Assembly: GCA_963995505.1 (NCBI GenBank)
Contig: OZ023196.1
Span: 15,497,106-15,561,105, forward strand
Reading direction: 5' to 3'
Origin: Hypericum androsaemum
Taxonomy: Eukaryota; Streptophyta; Magnoliopsida; Malpighiales; Hypericaceae
Length of the DNA stretch: 64,000 bases
The notes beneath the pieces were generated by a model. The model worked only from the letters and a program-made list of their open reading frames with translations. It ran no database searches and had not been told where the DNA came from. Both the position numbers and the translations under genes were made by a program. Shown here in pieces: positions 21,945 to 31,684 of this stretch (position 1 is the first letter of the stretch; every line of letters starts with the position of its first letter).

Positions 21945-24900
21945 CTAGTTGTCGTTCTTGTCGTCGAGGGCAGAGGACCCGACGGAGAAGAACTCGGAGA
22001 TGACCTCGAGGGGCATCCCTTTGGTCTCCGGGACCCTGAGGAACACGAACACCCACGACACCGCGCAGGCCGCCGCGTATATGGAGAAGACCCCGGCCAG
22101 CCCCAGGGAGGAGAGCAGCAGCGGCAAGGAGTAGGTGATCATGATGTTCCCCAGCCAGAAGGTCAGGGCGCATATGGTGATGCATATCCCCCTCACCCGC
22201 GTCGGGAATATCTCGGAGCAGAGGATGTTGGGGATGGCCCCGAACCCCATCACGAAGCAGCTCATGTACACCATCACGCTCACCGTCGAGACGGTTGCCT
22301 TGAGCACCGACGGCAGGTCCAGCACGCTGCTGAGCACGAGCGCCAGCAGGGACACCACCAGGATTGGGATGGTGGACAGCATCAGCGACCGCCTCCCCGC
22401 CACGTCCATCAGCCTCATCGACACCGTTATGCACGGCAGCATCAGCAGCGTGGTCAGCACGCTGATCAGGAGGGACGCCGAGTCCGAGCTCAGCCCCAGG
22501 TTGGACAGCAGCACCGACACTCCTGCCTCCCCCAGTATCTGCGGCGTGTAGTACAGCACCCCGTTGATCCCCGACAGCTGCACCCAACACACAATACAGT
22601 CTCACCTTATTAAATTATATTATCAATCCGACCATATATATATATATATATATACACGCGCGCACACATATAGATAGGTTACCTGCTGGAGTATCTGGAG
22701 GCCAACCCCGACAATGAGAGCCCGCTTAACCCCGGGCTCGAATAGCTCATTGAAGGCTGATGCGGGTATGTTGGGGGGCGGCTGGATGGAGTCCGGGTTT
22801 TGGCTCAGAATGGACCTCGAAGACATCACCGGTTGGCTCACCAGTGCAGCAGCCTGTACAAAGGAGCCTCCACCCGCGGCCAGGAGGACCGAGCCTCCCC
22901 TGCTGGTGGTAGAGGCCACTCCGGCCTCCTCGTGCAGGTACACCCTCTGCAGTTCCCCCTCAGCCTTGCCCTTCTTGTCGGCCCACTTGTATGCGAGCTG
23001 CCAGCCCCCGCCGATCCCCACGGCGCCTTCCTCCCCGCCCGGGTTCATGAGGCTGCTGTTGCGCCTCATCATCATCCCCGCCGACCCCCTCCGCGACAGA
23101 AGCGGGCTCTGCAGGGTGTCGTCGTCGTTGGCGTGGTCGGATGTGTCGGGGTCTTCGCCCTGGTTCTCCTCGTTCCAATGCGAGTTGTTGTCGTTTTGGA
23201 TCATGCTGGACATGCTGGGGAAGGCCATGGAGCTCCTGCTGCCGGTAGGGGGGAGAGCCTCGTGGACGCTACCAAAGAGGGTGACGAGTGGGTCAACGAA
23301 TTGGTTGACGAGGCTTCCCTGTCGGGACATGGTGTTGAGAGTGCTCTGGGCAGCAGGCTTGGCGACCCAGGACACACCCTCTCCTCCTCCTCCATATATC
23401 CTCAGCTGATCTTTGTCGACGTTGCCTTCGCCGGGGGAGGGGGTCTCGTTCCCTGGCCCTATGATCAGCTCCTCTATCCTCGTCTCCTGTCCTACGCCCA
23501 GGCCTTCAACCAGTAACGCCAGCTCACCTGCACACACACTCAAAATTTTATTATATATGATCCTGATGTATTTGATGATTAATTTTTTTTTAAAACAATG
23601 CAACCTCTAGAAAATCTCTTCTTTAAATTTTATTAATTTTGAATTTGTTATATAAGATAATATATTCCAAGATTCATATTTTCTAATATTTACCGAGGCC
23701 ACGGCCATAATTTTGTACTTCTTATATGGGTTTTGTAGTGGTGGGGTAATATGTAAATACTGACATTACTACTAATTAAAGAGTTATAATGTTTACCTAA
23801 AAAATTGAAAAAATTTCTTAAATTTTAAATTCATCGTTATAAAATTATCCTGACTCGCAACGTACGTACATATACGCTAAGGATTAAGAGTCGCTAAGTT
23901 CAAATAGAAAAGGTTGACAGATTTTTTTTAATAAGTAAATGTGGTTTCGGTAAAAATATTTTTTATCTTATATATAATTTTTGTAAATATAAATATGTGA
24001 TTGTAATGTCGAGTTTCACTAAAAATTCTAGAATGACAAACTCATTGAAAAAATGTTTTAATAGAGAAAAGAGAACCAAGATAGTAGTTTTAGAGAACAA
24101 TTCTACACCTCCGCATTATAATAAAACAACCTAAACCTACAGCCACCCTTAAATTGGAATGTCTGTATTGGTCCGTCCGTTTAAGGTTGACAAATTGATT
24201 TCCGAGAAAATTTCTTACTTTTCAATCTCAAGCGATTTAGGAGTAACATGTATATTTTGGTATTTATAATACGGTACCTACTTCGTTATCGAAAAATGAA
24301 GGGAAGGTGGGGCTTAATTTGAAACTAGGCCAATAGAAGAGAATAAACCACCTGAGACGTCTTCCCTGCCGCGAAGCCTCTGGAGGACGTGCTTGGCTTC
24401 GAGCATCTTGCCTTTGCTGACGAGCCAGCGGGGGGACTCGGGGAGGACGAGGATGGTGAGGCCCAAGTAGGCGAGGGCGGGGAGAGAGAGGAGGCCGAGC
24501 ATGAGCCTCCAGCTGGGTGAGTCCATGAGGGACATCCCGAAGACCATGCAGTAGGAGACGAACATGCCCCCGGACCCCATGAACTGCGGGAGGGTGTTGA
24601 GCGTGCCCCTGATCTCCGGGGGCGCGGTCTCGGAGATGTAGACGGGGACGAGGGTGACTGCGAGGCCGATCCCGAAGCCGTCGAGGAGCCTGGCGAAGAG
24701 GAGGACGTAGACGTTGGGGGCCCAGAGCATGACGATGCCGCTGAGGAAGTAGAAGACGGAGGAGAGTATGAGCATGGGGCGCCTCCCGAGAATGTCTGAG
24801 ACGGGGCCGGAGAAGGTGGTGATGATGGTGGCCCCGATAAGGGAGGTGGCCACGATCAGGCCCTCCATTGTGGGCTGCGTTTCCAGCTTGAACTCCTTCT

Positions 24901-25219
24901 TGATGTACAGCACAGCCCCTGCACGCCAAACATTTAAAGATGATGATCATCATCGTCATAATTGTTGCTATTACTAATAAGTGCGCATAAGCCAAAGGAC
25001 ATTTGACATAATGACAGGCGTAACATGACTTATGACATATGCGTAACATGACTTGACAGAAGTTCATGATTCAATTACTATTAGCTGTAATTAGGTGTAA
25101 TATTTATCTTTCAAAAACTAATAAGTGTGGATAAATTTACCGGCAATGGTGGAATTGTCCCAGCCCTGCAACATGTTGCCGACGGCAGCAACGAGTGCCA
25201 CCACCACGGCTCCCCTCAT
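21945..25219 (-). CDS. TST: Tonoplast sugar transporter (TST/TMT family), intact
   Basis: This vacuolar-membrane member of the major facilitator superfamily moves glucose, fructose or sucrose into the vacuole in exchange for protons. Coding exons on the minus strand are 25141-25219, 24352-24918, 22683-23527 and 21945-22577. All are GT-AG and in phase, and together give 707 residues, slightly below the usual 730-745. The start MRGAVVVALVAAVGNMLQGW is the family N-terminus. Other signatures are DILGRRPML, VLPESPRWLVSKGKMLEAKH (about 180-200), QILQQLSGINGVLYYTPQIL across the exon 3/4 junction, and VPETKG near the end. Between helices 6 and 7 lies the long hydrophilic loop typical of TSTs, acidic and Ser-rich, with SRRGS and RRNSS as possible kinase sites. 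No stop or frameshift is seen. The exact paralogue (TST1/2/3) is not resolved. Confidence 0.95.
22632..22654. repeat. (TA)n run in TST intron 3
   Basis: About eleven TA units lie in the intron between exons 3 and 4, followed by a short (CG)(CA) run. Confidence 0.9.
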
Positions 25220-25684
25220 GATAATGATGATGATGATCCTAATTAAAATGAAATAAGTAGAAAATGGAAATGGGGAACAACGAAGAGATGTAACAACAAT
25301 AAAGAGAGAGCAGGTAGGCGGTTAATAAGGATCCTCTATGTAATACCAATTCAAACCCATGCCGAACCAGCCGCCGCTTTTCTCTGTAACAACATTTTTT
25401 CCGTGTCATTTCTTAGACAGCGAGGGACATTCATAGGGATTGATAGATATTTCGATTTCTGACATCCATTATGCTGTTACAACAACAAATATGTCATTGA
25501 TAGATATATACACACATACATACTATTAGTACGTTTATGATGTATATTAACATCACCATAGCAACAAAAAATATTGCCACAATTGTTCTTCGACATGCAA
25601 AAAGTCGAAGCCAGCTCATTGTAAACTTGGTAGGACCAATCTCGATGTCAATTAGTTGTCGCGCAAGAACAAAGTTTGAACGTA

Positions 25685-26244
25685 AATGTTTTATTGTATT
25701 TGGGAGTTTGTTGGAACAAACATTAGATGTTTAATTTAGCGGTAGCAAAAATTCAGCTCTTATATCTACTAAAAGATTCATTTGGCTTTTATTTTAGGAT
25801 TTTTTATGTTTAATATGTGAGGTCGAACTTCTATGTTGTTATTGAGATGTTTAATATTTATTTTTTTGAAATGGTTGAATTTTATTAATAATAATAATAT
25901 TTACATGGTACCTAACCTACCATAAGTATAGAAATCCCTCGTAATCCCTCGTAATATGCAACGTTTAATATTAATGATGAGTTTTGGTTGTTTTTAACAT
26001 TTGTAAGTTGTAACGTCGAGTTAGGTCTCGTTTCTTCAACCTCTCCGCGACTTGTCAGTGTGGATGGTGTAAGACACGGATGCGTAGCAAATTTTAGTAT
26101 ATATCTTTTTTATTTGGCAGCAAGTTTTGGTGTAATATCCTTTTTATTTGGTAACAAATTTTGGTAAAATATCCTAAACCCAGATTAAGTATGTGATAAA
26201 TAAAAATCAGATCCGGCTGCATATTTTTCTGGGCCATCCATAAA
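25685..26244. repeat. Dispersed repeat, copy 1
   Basis: This 560-bp non-coding AT-rich segment upstream of TST matches 56931-57600 from AATGTTT...ATTGTATTTGGGAG to GGCCATCCATAAA. Copy 2 contains an extra 103 bp (a SINE and its target duplication). Neither copy has clear terminal repeats, so it could be a fragment of a larger element or of a segmental duplication. Confidence 0.85.
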
Positions 26245-26300
26245 ATCATTATCAGATCCCATAGGCCTTCTACCTTCACACGACATTATCTCGTCAAGCC

Positions 26301-26527
26301 CATTACGGAAAATTCCTCACAGCTACCTCCCATAAGAGTCTGGGCCGTATCTCAATCCCAGTGTGGCTGATCATCCTCTCGGACCAGTTACTGATCATTG
26401 CCTTGGTAAGCTATCGTCTCACCAACTAGCTAATCAGACGCAAGCACCTCTTCGGGCGGATTCGTCCTTTTGCTCCTCAGCCTACGGGGTATTAGCAACC
26501 GTTTCTAGCTGTTGCTCCCCTCTCTAG
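26301..26527 (-). rRNA. Plastid 16S rRNA fragment in nuclear DNA (NUPT), pseudogene
   Basis: The plus strand reads the complement of 16S rRNA around positions 170-400: GAGTCTGGGCCGTATCTCAA, CCCAGTGTGGCTGATCATCC, TCACCAACTAGCTAATCAGACGC with changes, and CAGCCTACGGGGTATTAGCA. These are hallmark bacterial/plastid 16S segments. Changes from the usual plastid text are mostly transitions (for example CTGCCTCCCGT to CTACCTCCCAT). It is far too short for a functional rRNA gene. Confidence 0.9.
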
Positions 26528-27164
26528 CATACCCCTTTTTCTGTCCTAATTAGTTTTTTTTTCGTTATAGCAGAAGAAGGCAGTTAGAAATCCTTTACTT
26601 TTTCAAGTAAATCGCTCATTTTATTTTGGAAAACTAGCATTATCAATAGACTCTGTATTATACACATTCATCTCCTCCTCACCTATAGAATAGTTAGGAT
26701 TCTTTAAAAAAAATAGAAAATCCGTTCATGAACAAACCTTTGATGCATCGCTAATATATTTTGAACGCCTAATTAGATCGATAATTATTCCAATTTAGAA
26801 TGGAAACTCGTTACTTTTTTTCTTTCTCTATCTAATTAATTGAAAACGTAGGGCTCTATCCATTTATTCATTTGATAACTTTGGAATTCATTTGTGTATA
26901 TTACGAATCACGAATTCGTGTATATTACAAATCACGAGTTCAAATAAATAAGGTTTGGAGATAATTGGTATCAATGAAATATTATCATAATTCTTTATTG
27001 ATACGACATGCTATTTTTTTCAGTCCTATTACCGTATTATTGAGATCTTCCGTACTATATTTCAATTGAAATAAGCTACAAAGGATGGCAAAGAATCTAG
27101 GCACGAGGGATCCTCAAATTAGATCATCTTATACTTTTTTTTCAACAGAATTACATAAAATTTA
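26528..27164. other. AT-rich spacer, possibly more plastid DNA
   Basis: No gene is recognised. The stretch adjoins the 16S fragment and has plastid-like AT content and wording. Together with 31685-32800 across the transposon it may be one larger plastid insertion split by the Mutator-like element, but I cannot name plastid genes in it. Confidence 0.3.
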
Positions 27165-27609
27165 GGGCAAATTATTCCGTCCCTGGTGTTTGGTCATCCT
27201 CCCCCTCATGTCTTTAGGTTTCAAAAAATGATTTTATCATCTCCGAATTTGATTTTAGAAACTCTTGGATCCCTTGATAATGTCATTAGCTCTTTTTTTC
27301 ATTTTTTGGTCGTAAAATTACCATTATCTTACTATAATAATGTAAACCTCCTTTTTTGGTCCGGCAGGGTAGAAATGTCAATACTACCCTCCATATAAAA
27401 AATCTCGCAGACCCAAATAAAACCCTCGAACCCCGTTCGAAGTGAAACCGAAGAAATATGTGCAAGGTTCCAAGTATCCACCCTCAAAACCCCAAATAAA
27501 ACTCTAGCAAGTTAAAAATCTCCATTAATCCCTAGCGACCTCTCCGATTAAGAATTTCCTCATCGAGTTTGGTCTAGGGTTTCGACTGGTCGAAATCTGA
27601 GAGTGAGCA

Positions 27610-27984
27610 ATGGAGTTCGATGAGATTGAGTACCTGGAGAAGACGGTGGAGGAAGCGGAAGAGCGAGAGGGGACGAGAAAGAGCAAGCGGGAAGAAAGTA
27701 GCGAGAGGAGCTACCGCAGGGGGGAGGTTGACGAGGAGGAGGACGAGCAGAAGGGGAAGCGGTTGAGGGGCGGCGAGGAGGAGAACGTGCACAAGAAACT
27801 GGGAAGGGAGAAGGATAGTGATCGGGACAGGGACCGCCATTGGAGGGAAAGAATGACGAGAGGGAGAGAGATCGGGGGAGTAGAGAGGAGGAGAGAGATG
27901 ATAGGGAGAGGGTTCGGGAGAGGAGTCACAAAGTGGAAGGACAAGGATAGGGACAGAAGGGAAGATGGAAAATGGAGATTGGAC
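27610..27984 (+). pseudogene. Captured first exon of an RBM39/CC1-like splicing factor
   Basis: The frame starts MEFDEIEYLEKTVEEAEERE and continues as a long Arg/Asp/Glu-rich stretch (RDRDRHWRERMTRGREIG, KWKDKDRDRRED), ending at 27984-27987. Plant RBM39/CAPER-type SR-like proteins begin with MDFDEYEYLEKTVE and an RS/RD domain before their RRMs. Only this N-terminal part is present; there are no RRM domains. A 5' UTR-like stretch (about 27540-27609) came with it. It lies within Helitron H1, so it is a captured copy and not a gene. Confidence 0.75.
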
Positions 27985-28461
27985 TAGGCATTTGACTTCC
28001 GGTACCAATGGGAGTTTTTTTTAAACAATTTATTAATTTTTGTATAAGCATAAATGTATTTTTGGAACTTTAAATAATATCTCATCAAAAGTGACCAAAA
28101 TTTAAGTCTAGGGATTGATTAGTTGGTTATGGAAATAGCACTGACTAAACAATATCATGATGTTCTAATTAATCAATTGTTTAATTAATTGTTTCTTTTC
28201 GAAAGAAATTTGTTGTCCATCAATAAGAATTTTTTTTATAATTTGATTTTTTAAACAAAAATAACCATAGTTCATTTTTTTATCTCTTCTAAAGATATCA
28301 TTCCTTTCGAATTTAAATGTTGCGATTGATATTGATTAATAATTGTTAGTAGTTATACAAAAAAAATGCTTCTCTATTTTAATGATGAAATAAAATCCCC
28401 CTCCAAAAAATTAAATTAAATTTAGTCTATTAGAAACATTAAAAAATTGCTAACATATTTT

Positions 28462-29074
28462 TTAAGTAAGGATTACTAATATTAAACTAATTGAAGAGTA
28501 GTTGGCATGGGATCCGAGCCTGATGTCGATGCAGTCCACGTGGAAGGGGTGAAAGCAGGTCGAGAGAGTCCTCACATAGTCGTTCTTTTCGAACTCCAAC
28601 AAGCATATGACACCGTCTGGCAGAACAACATCGTTCGACGATGAATTGTAGAGGGGGAGAGGGATCGTCTTGATGACGGAGTCATCGAGCCCGTAGGGGG
28701 AGTACATATGGAAGCCATCAGCCCTATCGGGGGAGGAATAGTCGAACAGGAGGGGAGGCAGGAAGGCAGCTGGAACCTACATTACCGACGCCGGCGCCAC
28801 CACTGTGGAATCGACGGATGAGGAGGATGAGGTGGTAGGAGAGGAGGCAGGAGCATGTGACCAATATGAAGGCCGCCGCCACAACGACAACCATGGCGAT
28901 GAACGCCGGGCTGAAGTCCACGCCCGAGATGTGGTATTGCTTGACAACGGAGTAGACTGACCGGCAAAATGACGAGGACGTTGTTGTCATGGTCATGGAC
29001 GTAGGTCCTGTAGATGGAGACGGTGATGGGGCCCACAAGGGAGAAAGAGAACGGAAGTGAGGTACGACCATCAC
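28462..29074 (-). pseudogene. Captured ATL-type RING-H2 ubiquitin ligase fragment
   Basis: The N-terminal frame (28724-29074) has a membrane helix, FIAMVVVVAAAFILVTCSCL, followed by SYHLILLIRRF. The next frame (28462-28707) has GLDDSVIKTIPLPLYNSSSN (GLD motif), then ICLLEFEKNDYVRTLSTCFH, PFHVDCIDIRLGSHANYSSI. These match ATL E3 ligases: helix, GLD motif, then RING-H2 (C-x2-C...C-x-H-x2-H-x2-C). The first RING Cys pair is broken (VICLLEFE) and the last Cys pair is missing (ANYSSIS where ANCPLC is expected). A frameshift separates the halves. It is a dead copy carried by Helitron H1. Confidence 0.8.
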
Positions 29075-29230
29075 ATATATATATTTTTTCTTTTCGCCTA
29101 TTTAAATCGATGCAGTGATCTCAGTGAAAATTTCACGGGTAAGAAAGTATTCATCTATAAGATGCTATTGAACCCACCAGAGAATCTTGAGATGCCTGTA
29201 TAAGATGATACATAATCATTTTCGGTGCGT

Positions 29231-29457
29231 ATGTGTTTTGCATTCACGATCAACAAAGCACAAGGACAAACAATTGAAAGCACGAGTATTTATCTGCCCG
29301 AGCATGTCTTCTGCCATGGGCAGTTGTACTTTGCCCTTTCATGAAGTATTTCAAGCAAGAACACTAAGATGTTAGCCAAGAGAGGTGATATTGCTGATAA
29401 TGTTGGAACGTTTACAAAAAAATGTCGTGTACAAATAAATTCTTACGGTGTCTTGGG
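29231..29457 (+). pseudogene. Helitron helicase C-terminal remnant
   Basis: The frame reads MCFAFTINKAQGQTIESTSI, YLPEHVFCHGQLYFALS, a TGA, then SISSKNTKMLAKRGDIADN. This matches the last conserved motifs of the Pif1-type helicase domain of plant Helitron RepHel proteins (FAMTINKSQGQT; HGQLYVALSR). It lies 140 bases before the Helitron 3' end in the expected orientation. The rest of RepHel is missing, so H1 depends on other elements. Confidence 0.85.
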
Positions 29458-29601
29458 TAAATCAAAAAAGAAAATAGTATAATTAAATATGCAGGAGAGC
29501 AATTTATTCATGTACAGCTTAAAAAAGAAAATCAATAAACGATATATTTTATGGGTTTTGAAACAGAACAGCACTCGCATCGCGCGTGTGTCTTTTGCTA
29601 G

Positions 29602-29690
29602 TACCCTTAAACAAAACCCAAAAATTCGTCTTCATTCCTCGTCTGCCTCTCTCCTCCCCTCCCTCGTCCTCACCTATTAGAACCATGGCA
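29602..29690. repeat. Inner part of the outer MULE left arm
   Basis: CCCTTAAACAAAACCCAAAA and the following CCTCCCCTCCCTCGTCCTCACC are the inverted copy of 30388-30464. This is the continuation of the outer MULE's left terminal repeat beyond the Helitron. Confidence 0.85.
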
Positions 29691-29708
29691 TCAAAAAAAA
29701 AAATAAAA

Positions 29709-29739
<31 letters not shown>

Positions 29740-29740
29740 T
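29690..29740. repeat. A-rich and (TA)n microsatellite
   Basis: An A/T run (A11TA13) is followed by about twelve TA units. Confidence 0.9.
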
Positions 29741-30489
29741 CATGAAACTCAGCTAATAGAAATCATAAATCCAGCTAATCAAAATCACTAAAACCAGATC
29801 TATATCCATCTTTCCCCAAATCAATAAATCAAAAGAGGGTTGGCTTGTCACCGCTTGAAGAAGAACCAGAAGCCGAAGAGAGAGGATGGATGATTATAAC
29901 CTGTTGTCTTTGGTTAAATGAAGCACAGAGAATCGATGTTGGGGACTATTTTCCAACAAACAAAACCCACAAAAAGTACAAATCGGATGATAAAAAATTG
30001 ATAGTTTCTTATTTAAAGCCGGCGTTGGTAACCGTCGTGGACTAGGCATCGAGAAGAGGGGAAATGGATTCGGAGCGTCTCACGGAATCAAGCCATCTGC
30101 CGGACGTCGAGCAAGTTCCACAGCCGCCGGCCGCCGTTTCAGAGCGGGAGACGGAGAAAGAGAAGGATTGCGTCCATAAGACCAAAACGACACAGTTCTT
30201 GATTGCCGGATTGTTAGGGTTTCGACATTGTTCTTGATTGCCGGAGAAAGAGGAGCGTCTCTGTGTGTGTGTATCTCTCTTGTTCTGGATTGTTAGGGTT
30301 TCGACATTGTTGTAGTTGAATTTGATTGTCTTCAATTAGAAATGGAACTGCAGCTATTGAGTTACAATAATCGATAGATGTTGCATCTGTCTAATCGGTG
30401 AGGACGAGGGAGGGGAGGGGCAGGCGAGGGAGGAAGATGAATTTTGGGTTTTATTTAAGAGTATAATGGTCTTCTCACCAAAATAAAAA

Positions 30490-30766
30490 GGGAAAAGTCT
30501 ACATTAGTACCTTGTGGTATACCAAAATCACTTTAGTACCCTGTGGTAAAAAATTGATCAATCAAGTCATACTTATTCTAATTAATATCAAAAAGGTCCA
30601 CGGGCAGCTACCCGAACTCTACCTGTCCTACCCGAATGCTGCCCGTCCATGTGGAACAGCCACATCAGCATCCGCTGATGATGTGGCACCATCCCTCTCC
30701 TCCTTCCCCTCTCCCTCCACCTCCTCCTCTTCTTCTTCCCCTGAAACCCATTTTCCTCCTTTTAGC
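30490..30766 (+). repeat. Left terminal inverted repeat of inner MULE
   Basis: Its text recurs, inverted, at 31251-31531 with scattered substitutions, from the GGGAAAAGTC terminus to CTCCTTTTAG. Confidence 0.92.
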
Positions 30767-31047
30767 GGCACCAACCGCCATCGGCTTCTTCATCGCTTCA
30801 GCCGTTATGTTGATTACATCCCAACAAACATGCTCCTTAAACCCCTCGTACCCTAATCCTGAGAAATCGTGGACTTGGAAACTGGGCTCCGCGGCCGGAG
30901 GTAGTTAAAGACGGAGTGGTACAGAGGTGGGCCCCCCACCGGTAGGGCTTCGAGGGGGAGGAGCTGGGCCGGAGGGTAGCGACCACTCGTTGTCCTTCGA
31001 GGAGGGGGACGATCATGGGAACACCCTCATCGACGGCGGTCGCAAGC

Positions 31048-31221
31048 TCAGCCGTAGAACATCGACTTTATGGATACGAACAGCTTCGTCAAGATGGCGA
31101 AGAAGGGGATGTGTTGGAGGTCCGGTTCGTCGTTGAGTGAGTTCACGGCAAGGTGGTGCATGTTGTGGGTCCACTTCCACCACGCGATGCTTATTTCGGT
31201 CAGGCAGTTGCCGGAGATAAC
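31048..31221 (-). pseudogene. Captured sphingolipid delta-8 desaturase fragment
   Basis: The minus strand encodes VISGNCLTEISIAWWKWTHN, MHHLAVNSLNDEPDLQHIPF and FAILTKLFVSIKSMFYG, then a stop. Plant delta-8 sphingolipid (cytochrome b5-fused) desaturases contain LSGNCLxGISIAWWKWxHNxHH and NSLxxDPDLQH at the second His box, and the His box HNMHH is kept here. Only about 57 codons are present: no b5 domain and no first or third His box. It lies in the Pack-MULE body. Confidence 0.85.
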
Positions 31222-31250
31222 CGTGTCGAGTGAGTTCATGGAGGTTGGTG

Positions 31251-31531
31251 TAGCTAAAAGGAGGAAGATGGGTTTCGGGGGAAGAAGAAGAAGAGGAGCA
31301 TGAGGGAGAAGGGAAGGAGGAGAGAGATGATGCCACATCATCAGCGGATGCTGATGTGGCTGTTCAACATGGACGGGCAGCGTTCGGGCAGGACGGGTAG
31401 GGTTCGGGCAGCTGTCCGTGGACCTTTTTGATGTTAATTAGAATAAGTATGACTCGATTGGTAGGTTTTTTACCACAGGGTATTAAAGTGATTTTGGGGT
31501 ATACCACAGGGTACTAATGTGGACTTTTTCC
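31251..31531 (-). repeat. Right terminal inverted repeat of inner MULE
   Basis: This is the inverse copy of 30490-30766 with scattered substitutions. Confidence 0.92.
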
Positions 31532-31684
31532 AAATAAAAAAAGAGCCGATGACGTCAGTAAAGGATCCGAGAATTTTTAAAATCAAATTCGGAGGATGGT
31601 AAAATCATTTTTTGAAACTCAGGAACTCGAGGGGGAGGATGACCAAAATACCAGAGACAAAGGGATAATTTACCCTAAAATTTA

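Larger units (their letters stand above)
27327..29601 (+). mobile_element. Helitron H1 (2275 bp) inserted in a MULE terminal repeat
   Basis: The 5' end is TCTTACTATAATAATG (27327). The 3' end is a hairpin CACTCGC ATC GCGCGTG (29572-29588) and CTAG (29598-29601). It interrupts the left terminal repeat of the outer MULE. The flanks join as ACCATTA/TACCCTTAAAC, which is the text of the intact right arm (ACCATTATACTCTTAAAT, complement of 30453-30470). Insertion between A and T is therefore shown directly. The interior holds two captured host-gene pieces and a C-terminal helicase remnant on the same strand as the element. Confidence 0.93.
30490..31531. mobile_element. Inner Mutator-like element with captured desaturase exon (Pack-MULE type)
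   Basis: Both ends are long inverted repeats of about 280 bp (30490-30766 and 31251-31531), starting GGGAAAAGTC at the left and GGAAAAAGTC from the right. They are flanked by the exact 9-bp duplication AAATAAAAA (30481-30489 and 31532-31540). No transposase is present. About 480 bp of non-repeat DNA in the middle includes a sphingolipid desaturase fragment. It sits inside the right arm of the larger MULE at 27165-31675. Confidence 0.93.
27165..31675. mobile_element. Mutator-like element (4511 bp) with nested Helitron and MULE
   Basis: The ends are inverted repeats: GGGCAAATTATTCCGTCCCT at the left and, read inward from the right, GGGTAAATTATCCCTTTGTC. Similarity continues for at least 160 bp on each side (TTGGTCATCCTCCCCCTC; TTTGATTTTA; GGATCC). 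It is flanked by the exact 9-bp duplication TAAAATTTA (27156-27164 and 31676-31684), diagnostic of Mutator-like elements. No transposase is present. Without the nested Helitron (27327-29601) and inner MULE (30490-31531) it would be about 1.2 kb. Confidence 0.92.

Noticed and set aside
21937..22605. 222-residue frame on the same strand as TST exon 4
   Set aside because: It is an out-of-frame reading of GC-rich transporter coding DNA; the TST frame has family motifs and correct splice phases.
22714..23516. Long plus-strand frames opposite TST exon 3
   Set aside because: They are antisense shadows of the transporter loop.
24264..25067. 267-residue frame overlapping TST exon 2
   Set aside because: It is rich in His, Arg and Pro from frame-shifted reading and runs through intron sequence.
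26301..26527. Working rRNA gene
   Set aside because: Only about 227 bases of 16S are present and they are heavily changed; it is a plastid insertion relic.
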